This document shows positions 48,401 to 59,011 of a stretch of DNA of 64,000 nucleotides, piece after piece. The translations under genes were made by a program, and so were the position numbers. Source of the stretch: Morella rubra (Eukaryota; Streptophyta; Magnoliopsida; Fagales; Myricaceae); contig CM025849.1 in NCBI GenBank assembly GCA_003952965.2, positions 17,788,754 through 17,852,753 of the forward strand, read 5' to 3'. Numbering within the stretch: position 1 is the first letter of the stretch; each line of letters starts with the position of its first letter. The notes below the pieces were generated by a model, which ran no database searches, had not been told where the DNA came from, and was given only the letters and a program-made list of their open reading frames with translations.

Positions 48401-49443
48401 TCTCGCTGAGACATGGACTCAAGGCAGATGGATACCTCAAAGCATGATTTGTTGCAAAAGGTTATCATCAAGTTGATGGTATTGACTTCTCTTAAACTTA
48501 TTCTTCTGTTGTCAAGTTGGGGACTATATGATTGGTTCTCTCTATCACAGTTGTTAAACGTTGGAGCATTTGCCATTTAGACGTGAAGAATACATTTCTT
48601 TATGGATTTCTTACTGATCAGTATATATGGAGCAACCTCCTGGCTTTCAAGATTCAAGTTTTCCAGATTATGTTTGTTGTTGAACAAAGCGATCTATGGC
48701 CTGAAACAAGCTCCACGAGCTTAGTTTAACAGGTTTAGTTCCTTTCTTCTTCAAAATAATTTTATTTGCAGCTCAGTTGATCCTAGCCTTTTTATTAATC
48801 ACTCCGATTGTGGTATCTTAGTTCTCTTGCTTTATGTCGATGACATAATTCTCACTGGCTCTTGTGACTCGCTTATCCATTCCTTCATGGATTCTTTGCA
48901 TAGTGAATTTGCCATGAAAGACCTTGGTCCTCTTCATTATTTTTTGGGCATTCAAGTGGCGACTGTATCTGGTGGCCTCATTCTTCATCAAACCAAATAT
49001 GCAATAGACATACTAGAATGTGATGCAATACATGAGTCAAAACCAATTCATACCCCTATGTGTCAAAAAAATAAGCTGAGTTGAATTCACCACTCTACAA
49101 AGACCCCAAGCGTTATCAATCTTTGGTTGGGGATCTTCAATATCTCACCTTGACAAGTCCAGATTTATCCTTTTCTGTTAACTGCGTCTCTCAGTACATG
49201 CAGACTCCAACAGATGCTCACTTTACCATGGTTCGACATATTTTACGGTACGTAAAGGGGACAGTACATCTTGGTCTTCACATTCAAACTTCAAGCACTT
49301 TAGATTTATATGCCTTCTTAGACGCTGAATGGGCTGGCTGCCCTCTTACTCGGCGCTCAATGACAGGGCACTGCACCTTTCTGGGGAGCAATATTATCTC
49401 TTGGAATGCTAAGAAGCAACCCACTGTATCTCAGTCCAACTAA
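45484..49443 (+). mobile_element. Ty1/copia retrotransposon, decayed, 3' LTR missing
   Basis: A probable 5' LTR (about 45484-45811, starting TGTTAGCG) is followed by TGGTATCAAAGC at 45813, a slightly mutated primer site for initiator tRNA-Met. Coding relics follow in copia order: gag, GAG-pre-integrase, integrase, reverse transcriptase, RNase H. Homology stops within RNase H at 49440; no polypurine tract or 3' LTR follows. The last coding bases (AAGAAGCAACCCACTG) are repeated immediately after the stop. Confidence 0.85.
45833..49443 (+). pseudogene. Copia gag-pol relic
   Basis: Gag (UBN2/retrotran_gag type): NYPLW.REQVLFLAGSQNI-like start near 45890 in shifted frames, then WSALKDSYAQSSQERQFQL and MSLNDYIQKFKYICDSVAAI (46107-46436). 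GAG-pre-integrase HHCC finger: HRHLGHPQAAVISHLH..CESCQLGK (about 47085-47205). Integrase: IHIDLWGP (about 47260), VDDFTKFIWLIPL (47330), DGGGEFVNHFF (47455) and NGVVERCYR (47550). Reverse transcriptase: SHPSWRKAMEEELAAL (48297) and YVDDIILTGS (48833). RNase H ends near TGHCTFLGSNIISWNAKKQP (49360-49420). No protease motif (DSGA) was found. At least eight frame changes or stops. Confidence 0.9.
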
Positions 49444-49899
49444 GAAGCAACCCACTGCACTGTATTGACAGTTAGCGTGCCACGTCATCAATTCTACTAA
49501 AAATTTGAATAAAAATATACGAAGGAAGTGATTTTTCAAACGTATCCTAAATCCAGTCAATTTTAAAAATTTAGTTTTAAAAAATAAAAAATTTTCAATT
49601 TTTTGGAAAAGAAAATGATGACTTTTGGCCCACAAACACGAGTTAGAATCAGTATCATTTGCCCAGCTACCACAAAATTTTAATTTATAAACCTTAAATA
49701 AGTAATATATATATAGTATTTTAAGCTCTCTGATTTGATTGACAAAAATCATAAGGAAAAAAGAAGAAGAAAAAATTAGTAGACAAAGAAACAAACTGAC
49801 TCAACAGATATAAAAATAATAATAATAGCAAGAACTGAAGTCCTCGGGACGAGAAAAAATCAATGGAGCAAGGGAGTAAAAAGAAAAGAAAAACAAAGT
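49444..49899. repeat. Flank shared with 27.27-27.48 kb
   Basis: 49605-49810 matches 27275-27480, with AATTTATAAACCTTAAATAA, TATTTTAAGCTCTCTGATTT and an AAAAAAGAAGAAGAAAAAA tract. No gene. Confidence 0.7.
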
Positions 49900-50646
49900 T
49901 AAAGGCTGTGGAGATCGCTGCTCGCCATGGAGGGGGGACGTACGCGACCCTCTCTAAATGTAGGGGAAGGTCCCTTCCGTGTGAGGAGACAGGGATATTT
50001 CCCCCCGATTTTTTTTTTTCCTTCTGAATTTTAAACTTTAAAATTGAAATGGTAAATTTTTATTTTTTTTATCCATGTGTAGATTGCGCGATTTTTTTTT
50101 AGGTACCCACATATTCATCTGAGTATCCTAAAAAATACTACCTATGAACTTTCCCTTCTAAGTAGACGAGAAATTAATGACTCCTAAAATCAAAAATATC
50201 AAAATAGGGGTCTCAGTTTCAAAATAGTATAAAACACAAATATATATATATTTTCCCTCTTTTTTTTTTTTTGGAAGAAAGGAAAAGATGTCTCTCGTTC
50301 GTACAATATAATGTTTGGAGACAATTTCTTTCTAAGTAAAAGTGAATCCAGTGAGCCTATATTAGTGAAAATCATGCTCAAAGACAGAAAAAGAAAACGA
50401 AGAGAAAAAAGAAAGTTGAAATAATTTTGTAAAGATCACGCATTCAATGAACTTTATTATAACGTAATGACTACGCATTATAACGTAATGACTATCCATT
50501 CAATGAAAGTAATGACCATGTATTATGATTCCGTATAAATTTTTAATAATTTTTTCTAATTACAAGTGGTCAAGTAATGCAGTTTTTTTTTTTTTTTTAA
50601 AAGAACTGAGAGAGAGATCATATTCATGAGAGAGTCCAAAAGTCAA
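49900..50646 (+). repeat. Module M, copy 4
   Basis: GAGATCGCTGCTCGCCATGG, GGGGGGACGTACGCGACCCT, GAGGAGACAGGGATATTTCC, the TTTATCCATGTGTAGATTG block, TTTCTTTCTAAGTAAAAGTG and a tail with repeated TAACGTAATGACTA. The edge GAGAGAGATCATATTC..AGTCAA is the left half of a junction that is continuous in the paralogue at 31215-31250; here it is interrupted by a 5.2-kb insertion. Confidence 0.8.
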
Positions 50647-50654
50647 AAAAGGGC

Positions 50655-51410
50655 TGCAAAACAGCTTTAACAGCGGTTATTTAGCATCGCGACTGTGAAG
50701 AATGTTTTGTAATCCGAATTAACAAGGTCTTTGGAGAACAAACGCTGGTAAAATAATGCTTCAGCAGGTCATTAATGTGGTTTTTGGCAAAAGACGCTGC
50801 AAAACACCATAGCAACTTTTGTTTTTCCCAATTTTTTTTTCTCAGCATTTTTGATGCTGTTTTTGTTATTTCTATTTGTTTTCTTTACTTTTTCTCATCT
50901 TTTACGACATTTCTATTACGATACTTTTTTTTGCGAGCATTTCTATCATGATAATGCTTTTGAATTCTCACAAAAAAATGAAGTTAAAGTAAGTAAACTA
51001 AGCTAAAGCACAGCTTTAACAGCAGGTTATTTAGCCGCCATCGCGACATGCCGCTGAAGAATGTTTTGTCTAATCCGAGTTAACAAGGTCTTTTGGAGAA
51101 CAAGTACGCTGGTAAAATGTTCCAATACTTCAGCAGGTCATTAATGTGGTTATTTGGCTCCAGCGTTTTAAGTATGCACGCAATGCCAAAACACCATAGC
51201 AACTGCATTTGTTTTTCCCAATTTTTTTTTCTCAGCATGTTTTGATGCTGGTTTTTACAGATTTCTATTTTATTTAGTTTTCTTTACTTTTTCTCATTTT
51301 TTTACGACATTTCCTATTACGATACTTTTTTTCAAGAATGCGAGCATTTCTATCATGAATAATGCTTTTGAAGATTCTCACAAGTTGAAATGACAGTTAA
51401 AGTAAGTAAA
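50655..51410 (+). repeat. Tandem duplication with many small deletions
   Basis: 50660-51005 and 51012-51410 are copies sharing CAGCTTTAACAGC, CATTAATGTGGTT, ACACCATAGCAACT and TTTACGACATTTC. The first copy lacks more than ten short pieces (2-20 nt) that are present in the second. It lies in the left subterminal part of the putative CACTA-like element. Confidence 0.85.
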
Positions 51411-51715
51411 CTAAGAGACAAGAAAAGGAAACAACTGCTTGCATTAAGCATAAGCTTTGATATAAATATATAGACGATCAAGTTACAATTCAAGAAAGAA
51501 TTAAAACAGAGTGGTTATACAAGTAACCAAATAATAAAATGTTCAAATACATCAGAATAATCAATGACCAACTAAAATCTCCCTCTTTGTTAATATCAAA
51601 ACAACAGGTATCTTCTACTGCCTACAATGGAAAACAAAATATCATGTGAGAACTATAATAAACGATTACAGATATGGTAGCTTTATTTCATCCAGGAAGG
51701 CTCTAATTTTTTTTT
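51411..51715. other. AT-rich spacer inside the CACTA-like element
   Basis: No coding signal. It may include the 3' UTR of the fragment that ends at 51716. Confidence 0.4.
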
Positions 51716-51956
51716 CTAGACCTCATCATCATCCTCAGTGAGAATCAGCTCACATGGAAATGCTAAGCCTGAGCACATTGACCTTATGACTGCAGAGTTG
51801 ATGCTGTAGCAGCAGTATAGTTTCCATAGTCAAGATTTCCAGCATTTAGAAAGAATTTATCAAATGTTCCACAAAAACCAAATAAAAATGAGAATAATAA
51901 TTACCTGCAGCAGTCTGATGCAACAAGCCTTGAGTTAGGTTCCCTGCCATCACAGT
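51716..51956 (-). pseudogene. Unidentified gene fragment (two possible exons)
   Basis: I do not recognise the gene. On the minus strand an exon-like piece MAGNLTQGLLHQTAA (about 51950-51907) ends at a GTAATT donor. A later stretch reads SMCSGLAFPCELILTEDDDE followed by V and a stop at 51716. Between them AGNLDYGNYTAATAS is open in another frame. The acidic C-terminus followed at once by a stop looks like a real protein end. It lies downstream of the SPC24 stop, so it belongs to a different gene. Chance coding-like sequence cannot be excluded. Confidence 0.3.
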
Positions 51957-52134
51957 TTGATGGGAGAAAAATTTTCAAATAAGGAAAGTTAAGTAATAGA
52001 AATCAAAAGGTATAACTAGAAGAAGTAAAGTTATAATCAAAAGCTCCACAATAACTTCTCACAAGCACATTAATGATTACAACTTCAAGTATGCAAAAAT
52101 GAGAAGTCCCAACAGGGGGGACAATGTCCAATAT

Positions 52135-52416
52135 CTATGACGAGCTTATCATTTTCCAAATGCCATTACATGCATTAAGGGAATCTATCTTCGACAGGTT
52201 AAATTCAAACCCCTCAACCACCCTGTTATCTCTATCCACAATATCTGCAATTTAAGGTTCAAGCAAAATAGAGCAGTCACATTATTTTGGCAACCACGAA
52301 ACTGTGCATAGCCACGAAAAATGAAATAGATCAGATATGGTAAACTACATCATAAGGATACAGCCCGAAATCTTGGTATGATATTGGTGACAGAAGCATA
52401 CAATGAAAGCATCTTC
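52135..52416 (-). pseudogene. SPC24: SPC24 kinetochore protein, C-terminal exons
   Basis: The last two exons of a plant SPC24 homologue, a subunit of the NDC80 complex that links kinetochores to microtubules. Exon 52362-52416 reads MLSLYASVTNIIP then, after a loss of about 17 nt, KISG. Its GT donor joins the AG acceptor so that exon 52135-52244 continues YIVDRDNRVVEGFEFNLSKI and ends NGIWKMISSS plus stop. The globular RWD-like C-terminal domain of SPC24 is the part represented. The missing loop after NIIP shifts the frame. The intron (52245-52361, 117 bp) is retained, so capture was at DNA level. The upstream coiled coil of SPC24 was not found. Confidence 0.8.
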
Positions 52417-52737
52417 CTGCAAGATAACAAAAACATTTATCAAAAACTTAGATGAAACTTAAATATTATTCTATTCCCTTCTGCAGAGGGACAGAAGATG
52501 TTCGAGAGAGATCAACACTCAACAAAACAGAGTTAAATAACCTGGACCAAAATTTGAACAAATACGCTGTTTGGTCTTCTTAAGGCCACGAACTTTCCCT
52601 TTGCCTTCTCTTACGCCCTAACCAAAAATAAACTAAGAAGAATGCCTGAATCCAAATTACAGCAAACTTATTAACTGAAATCATTACACATTTCAAGAAT
52701 GTAAACGGAATAAAATTCCATAAAAGAATTGAACTTC
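52417..52737 (-). other. Between SPC24 and FLX-like fragments
   Basis: It may contain one further small exon (about 52551-52612, GKVRGLKKTKQRI, preceded by an AG and followed by GT), but I could not assign it to SPC24 or to FLX. The rest looks intronic. Confidence 0.35.
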
Positions 52738-53020
52738 TCAAATTTTACCTTCCTCTTTGAATTTCCCTTCGCATGCTCTCTCAATCTCATCCTTGATAGG
52801 CGGGACTTCATGCGACTCTGAGCGTGCCCTCGCGAGATCGTCCTCGATGGCTTGAAGTTGAGCCGCGAGCTCCTGCCGAGACGAGAAAAGCTTCTGTACA
52901 TTGGTGACCTGAGCGAGCTCGGCGCTCCTCGCGTCAACCACGCACACCTCGGCCTCCATCTCCAAGGACCTCTGGTAGAAGTCCCTCACTTGAGTACGAC
53001 TCTCGGACTTCACACAGTCT
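52738..53020 (-). pseudogene. FLX-like coiled-coil protein fragment
   Basis: Continuous minus-strand frame: SESRTQVRDFYQRSLEMEAE, then VDARSAELAQV..VQKLFSSRQELAAQLQ, DDLARARSES and PPIKDEIERA. This is the conserved heptad-rich core of plant FLX/FLX-LIKE proteins (FLOWERING LOCUS C EXPRESSOR family, nuclear coiled-coil regulators). Normal proteins have about 250-400 residues; only about 85 are visible. Upstream (to 53128) an open frame starting MAAKVLQIPS shows no FLX similarity. Downstream the reading ends at GKFKEEGK with a GGTAAA donor-like site pointing toward the SPC24 exons, so a chimeric transcript is possible. Confidence 0.68.
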
Positions 53021-53128
53021 CAGGGAATTGGGCGTGAGGTAGTTTCGTCCAAAAGCCAAAATCGGTTTGCAAATTCTGAACAAGAGGCGCATAGGGGGGC
53101 TCGGAATCTGTAAGACTTTTGCTGCCAT

Positions 53129-55329
53129 GGATGATAGTGAAGGACAGAGGTTGACGACGCCTAGCAGGGGCGGACGGAGAGAAGAGTTTGGAGTGAAAAG
53201 GAGATGAACTTAGAGAAGTCTAAAACAGTGTTTGGTTATAAAATTTCAGTAAAATTTTGTTAAAACTTTGTGTTGTTATTAAAAAAGAGATGTATTGAAG
53301 TTGGTAAATGAGTAATAAAAGTAAAAGTAAAATTGTGAAGTATGTTTGAAGTAAATTATTTTATTTTTACAAACGCTATGTAAAATTTCTTGGAAAGTAT
53401 GAAAGAAAAGAAGGAGACTTTGTAAAGAAAATAAAAAAGAAACAAGAGAGAACTCTCGAAAACCGAAAAAACAGGAAATCAAAAATTTCACTAGATATTT
53501 GATTTATTCCGTTAGGTTTTGTAATGGATGATTCTCGAAATATTTAGTTGTGTAATTCTCTTCAAAACATATTATAAATACTTTTAAACATGTTAATACA
53601 TTAAATAATATAAGACTGAATTATATTTATTGGATCTTTTTTAATAAGTCCATCACAACTTCCATTGGACTAAATATCCTAAGGAACTAAACTTGCAGTC
53701 TAGAGTTTGGGATGGGTTAAAAAACCTCTAAAGTAAAATCAATATTCGAAATTACACACACTCTCTCTCTCTATTGGTATTCTTCTTCTCCATCTTTTCT
53801 TCTCTTGCACTCTTGCTATGCTCTTTTTTTGAGAAAAGTAAAAAAAAGTCCCCCTTCTCTTCAAGGTCCTCTCTCTTATCCTTACTGTCTTCTCTTTGGG
53901 CTTCCTCCTCCCTTGGGCTTAGGCCCTATTTTCTTTGGGCTTTATTCTCCCCAAGGCTCTTTCAATTCCATTTCTACTTTTCCTTCAAGCGGCGTTGTCA
54001 GGGTTAGTTTCCTTTAAGACGGATCATACCAACTTCCTTTCTGTCACTTTCCTATTTGTCATTTTAATTAATGGATAACAGAGAATAACCATAATTACTT
54101 GAGTAAATTATCTTTGTCCAATAAAGCATAAATTGTTAGACCTTGTTGTGAGCCTCCAATTGCCGAAGACCGTGCATCATGCTAAATGGGCAGATCCCTA
54201 TCACACTACTTTGGGCCAATAACTATAGGCTTTTGTAGTAAGGAGAAATTATTCACCCATCAATATTAACAGAATATTGATCATATCTATCAATCCAAAA
54301 AACATTTCTGAAAAATATATATTCTTTCAGAGAATTCTTAAATTTCTGTATTTTAGTCCTTAAATTTATATTATAATAAAACTGTCTAATCGTTTTAATC
54401 CTAGCTTTAAATATTGGTTTCTATTGTTTGATGAGATTTTGAACTTTTACGGGAACTTATATTTGATTTATTTATTTATTTCATAAATTTATTTTAAGAT
54501 ATAATGCAAATGTACCCACACTATATATCATAAAGTGATACTATAATATGTCTTAATAACTCTAATAGGGTGGAGTACCATATACTCAGTTTTTTTTTCT
54601 AGTCTACAGTATGCTCAGTTAATTAAATACATATACTCGTTAATTAAATGCTTCAATAGGGTAGAGTACCATATACTTGTTAATTAAATACATTTTAATA
54701 CATATATAACGGGGCATACATCTATATATTCTAATGTGTTATAATATTCCTATAAGCTAACCAATCAATAAGATACATGATTTTATGGATAAGTGTGGTA
54801 ACCAATATTTGATTTACTCTTCTTCTTTTCTTTTCTTTTTTTCTCAACCATGACTTACACTTTAGCCCTATATCATATATTATATATGATGCAAAGTTAT
54901 CATACACTATATGTCATAAAATGATCTATCATGCTATAACAATATTATACATGAGTGACATACTATAGCAAGCAAAATAATACACATCTACACATTGAGA
55001 TTTACGTATGTGTAAAAGTAAAAATACTAAATACAATACATATACTATATGCATAATATTAAACTAATAATATCCTATATAATAAATACATATATAATAT
55101 ATAATATATATATATCATACTATATGTATAATATATATCATATAACATAGTCACCAAGTTATATCATGTAACAACTTTAATTTTTATAATACTCCTAATT
55201 TCATATTTTGATTAAGTGGGTCCTAGAATAATTTTTTTTTCAAATACATTACTATACAATATAAAATAATTATTAACATTAAATAACGTACAAATAATAA
55301 ATAATCATGTAAAATCATCTATAGTAGCA
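53129..55329. other. AT-rich interior of the CACTA-like element
   Basis: No coding signal. A CT-rich stretch at 53760-53970 could be a promoter or UTR. 54450-55300 is a very AT-rich stretch with TATATA runs (55080-55140). A possible alternative CACTA start, CACTACTTTGGGCC, lies at 54203. Confidence 0.45.
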
Positions 55330-55802
55330 TTTTTCACAAAAAAGCTACTATAGAGTGTACTATAGCGGTGTTTGGTTAAAAAACGCTGCTATAGCAGCTT
55401 TTTTGTTGAGTTTTAGCAGTGCTGCTAAAACTCACACACCTGTAGCAGTGATTTTTTCCCAAAGCGCTGCTACATGCATAAATTTTAACGGCGTTTGCCA
55501 AAAACGCCGCTAAAGATCAAACTTTTAGCAGTGTTTATGGAAAAACACCACTAAAAATCAAACGTGTGGTAGCTTTTTTTACAAACACTACTATAGATCA
55601 AACTTTTAGCAGCGTTTTTTGAAAAATGCACTTTTGGCGACTTTTTTTAAAAAGCTCAGCTAAAATTTTGATCTTTAGCGGCATTTTTTTTTTAAAAGCC
55701 ACTATAGATAACCTATAGCGGTATTTGTGGACAAACGTAGCTAAAGGGGGTCTTTAGCGGTTGTTTTAGCCATTGCCGCTATAGGTAGCTTTTTTTGTAG
55801 TA
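55330..55802. repeat. Right subterminal repeats of the CACTA-like element
   Basis: At least fifteen copies, in both orientations, of a motif like TTTAGCGGCGTTT / CGCTGCTATAG, alternating with T- or A-runs, so the region can fold into many short hairpins. It ends in the TTTTTTTGTAGTA terminus at 55802. Confidence 0.8.
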
Positions 55803-57185
55803 CAATGCTATCATTCACCCTTGGAAATGGAAGCCAGAGCGTTCTTCTTCCACTTGAAACACTTGCAGCAAATGGAATGGATTGAAGGCAATGCAATGTT
55901 TACAACATATATAACGATATTTACTGTCATAATTCTTTTCAATTTGTTATTCGAATGAAATAGTCCAATTCGAAGAGAGATAAGATAGCACATAGGTCCT
56001 ACAACATTCAATATTGTCCATATAGTAACTATCAAGCAATGTGGTGGACTATACTTTAAGATCCACATACTGGATCTATCTCTCTCAGAATTGAACCACT
56101 AAATTAGAGAGGATCTCTACTTGTGTTTATTTCGTGCTTTACTTACTACAAAACCTCTAAATGTAAATTTAAAATGTGTTTGTTTTCAAAATTTTATCAA
56201 AAATTTTATTAAAATTTTACTTTTATCAAACACAATTCAAAATTTTACTTTTATTTTTATCACTGATTCACCAATCCCAATACCATTCTTTTTTTAACAC
56301 CAATATAAAATTTTGAAAAATTTTAAAACAACTCATTGTTAATAAAATCATCAGTGCATTCTAAAATTAAAGCCAATATTTTCCAAAAATGCATCATTTA
56401 CTTTAGGTATGAAAGTTTTTTTCATTTTTTTTAATTTTATGAATTGCATGCGTATTTTTGCTTTGCTGCAATTCCTTTTTTTTTTCCAATTTTTTTTTAC
56501 TGATTAGTATGAAAAATTTTTTTTTTTTTTTTAATTTTAATTTTGAATTGTTTTGGGATTTTTTTATTTGCGTATTTTTATTCTTTGCTGCAATTCCTTT
56601 TTCTTTTTCATTGTTTTCTTACTTTAAAAAAAATTATTTGTTCCAACATTTTTTTGTATGCTTTCTGAAATCAGGTTTTCAATTTTTTTTTTTGTTTTGG
56701 GTAATTTTTATTTTATTCTATTTTTTACATGTGGTTATATACGTCGGGTACATTGCCTTTTCCCTCGCGCACATTTGAAAAACAAAATTAAGGGTTTCAC
56801 TCATGTGTACTTTTAACATTGTTTCTATTTATATTAACCGTGAGGCAATTTGTAGCCTAACTCAATGCAAGACAACAAAGTAATCATTTTGTGTTTCTTT
56901 ATAGTTTGAAGCAAAATCTACTATGATTAAAAGGGAAAAATATTTATTTGCATTGAATTTCTTATACGTTTAAAGTTAAATCTAAGAAGGTAAAAAAAAA
57001 AATTCCGCATCAGAAGAGAGATGAATTGTATTGAGTCTAAAAAAAATTTTAGTTATCAAAGTATTGTTGTCCACATGGAAGGTTTGTACTAAAATGTCAC
57101 TACAAGAATTTTAACGTTTAGTGATGAAAACAAATTGAAGTTCGTCACTAAACAACATACTATTCAATAACTAAATTTAAATTTC
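55803..57185 (+). repeat. Segmental duplication (partner of 31238-32650), with R1 copy 4 and a CACTA end
   Basis: 55806-56175 matches 31238-31715. 56176-56440 is unlike the partner and contains runs of AAAATTTTA. R1 follows (56440-56960), then AGTTATCAAAGTATTGTTGT and, from 57098, the terminus CACTACAAGAATTTTAACG shared with CACTA element A. Similarity ends at about 57185. Confidence 0.8.
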
Positions 57186-58135
57186 GCCACCAAGTAACAG
57201 ACCATTGTCTGTCACACGTTATATCCGTCCGAATGAAAATCAAGACAATCAGAATGTGATTTGGGTGTCGAACCCATTTAGAAATTATGATATTGCATCC
57301 GGATGTTTATTAAAACAAATCGAACCGAAAAGGGGTTATTCGCATGGTTGACACGTGTATGTCGCCGATAGCAGTTGGTAACGGCCGTAACCATGCACAC
57401 GCTAATGGTTTGTCCACATGGTTTCTGGGTGACGAACTGCACCAATGAATGAAGAAAAGTGCTTGATTGAAAAAAAAAAAAATGAAGAAAAGTGCTTCAT
57501 CACAAATGATGGACATCCGTCCAGACATTTTTTACGTCGTTCGGACGCTTCAAGATGCGAAAAAAAGTACTCATTTCCTTACTTTTCGGATATTATTGTT
57601 AACATCTCTTCTTTTGAATACTAAAACTGATATCTTTTAACTCAGCATAAGTTACTTAACTAATATGTTTAGTATTGTTTTTATTATGTTTTATTTGCTT
57701 TTTTTAAAAAATGAAAAAAAAATAAAAGTCTTGTTCCAACGTCATAAAACGGGTTCAGACACTCATAAATAGTATCATTCGCTCGAGAGATCGCACTAAT
57801 CCAATCTTCTCATTCTATAACATTCGAACACAAACGAACTGTCTCTCTCACTATGTTTGAACAATATAGAATGACTTCACATGCCACTGTTCAAACTCAT
57901 GCGAATAGTAAAGAACGAAATGCTTAATGAATGTTCAAATGTGTAAAAAAGGTATCGAACAAAATAGTATTAAACCTTTAATTTCAATTCGGATGGAAGA
58001 GAACATAAAGTTCGCATGCATCTGAATGATGATATATTTGTTGGTACAATTTTTTTTGGGATAAACTATTCATTTCATTACAAAAAAAGTTTGTTCAATC
58101 CCGTTTGCTGTTGTAAGTACTTCATAATGTTTAAG
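57186..58135. other. CACTA-A-type subterminal debris and spacer
   Basis: No coding sequence. Motifs such as CCGTTCGGACG, CATTCGAACACAAACGAAC (about 57821) and TGTTCAAACTC resemble the GTTCGAAC motifs of element A. 57575-57760 matches 42655-42830. Confidence 0.5.
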
Positions 58136-58963
58136 TGTTGTAAGAAACGTGTCTCGGATAAAATTTGTTGAAATGAAAGTTTTTGTGAAGAACAAGTTAC
58201 AGAGAGATGCAGCTAGCCTGTGGCTTACCTAGTGCTGAGTTTTGGAGAAATAGAGTTTTGCAGAAGGTTCTAGTGAAGTTGAGCTCACTTAGTGCGAGAC
58301 TAGTTTTTGATACTCGAACACAACTGTTTGATACTCGAACACAAGTGAGTTTGGTTGAAGAAGATTGTCTATAGAGAAGATTCGGAGGTTTTGAATTGAC
58401 CGCTTGGTGTGGATTCAAATGTGTTGTTTGAATGGTTGCAATTGGGGCTTGTGATTTAGCAAAGGTTTTGCGGGGTAAACAAGATCACTGGTTGTAAGTG
58501 AAACTCTCTTAGTAGATCAGTTAAGTGGTTGTATGCTTGGAGTAGTTTTTTGCTTATGATGTAGTTCCTCAAAAGGGTTTTCCACTTTATAAACAAGTTC
58601 TCGTGTCTTGTGTGTGATTGTTTGTCTCTTTCCCTCACTTGATTAGTTTCTGATTACTTGAGCTTATTGATTTCAATCTTGACTTTTTGTGTATGAATCT
58701 TGGTTGAAGCGTGAATAAGTTCTTATCGCATTCTAGGTGCTCGTGGTAAAGTGTTCTTAATCTTTAATTGAGCTAACTTGATTGAAGTGAATGATTTTTG
58801 ATTGAGAAATTGTGTGGATTGACAAAGTTCAAATATGTACATGTTCTAAGATAAATTCTTGTGAAGATTTGATTTACTTTTGACGGTGCGAGGTTATAAA
58901 TTAACTTTTTGAATTACCTATTCACCCCTTCTAGTATAATTAGGGTCTAAAGTGCATCCCACA
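58136..58963 (+). mobile_element. 5' LTR of a copia element (828 bp)
   Basis: Starts TGTTGTAAGAAACGTG and ends GGGTCTAAAGTGCATCCCACA. It is followed after 2 nt by the tRNA-Met primer site TGGTATCAGAGTCC (58966-58979). It contains a small duplication TTTGATACTCGAACACAA (58307 and 58328). The solo LTR at 41486-42510 belongs to the same family. No matching 3' LTR in the window. Confidence 0.82.
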
Positions 58964-59011
58964 AGTGGTATCAGAGTCCAAAATCACTCATTGGCCCTTT
59001 TGATTCCCTAG

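Larger units (their letters stand above)
50647..55802 (-). mobile_element. Putative CACTA-like element carrying host gene fragments (Pack-CACTA)
   Basis: A 5156-bp insertion is deduced by comparing 49900-50646 plus 55803-57185 with the uninterrupted paralogue 30530-32650. CAA borders both ends (50644-50646 and 55803-55805), fitting a 3-bp CACTA target duplication. The right end reverse-complements to TACTACAAAAAAAGCTACC, a CACTACAAAAA-type terminus with one change. The left end begins AAAAGGGCTGC and seems to have lost its first few bases. Both subterminal regions carry AGCGG/GCCGC and TTTAGC motifs. Inside, on the minus strand, are exons similar to SPC24 and an FLX-like protein and an unidentified third fragment. 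No transposase is visible. Confidence 0.62.

Noticed and set aside
53774..54017. Plus-strand 70-77 residue open frames
   Set aside because: CT-rich, Ser/Phe/Leu-biased, no motif or homology recognised.
54203..55802. Shorter CACTA element starting at CACTACTTTGGGCC
   Set aside because: The inner bases match the right terminus only weakly, and the comparison with the 31-kb paralogue places the insertion's left edge at about 50647.
58966..58979. tRNA gene suggested by TGGTATCAGAGTCC (also 45813)
   Set aside because: No cloverleaf surrounds it; the position right after an LTR and before gag identifies it as a primer-binding site.
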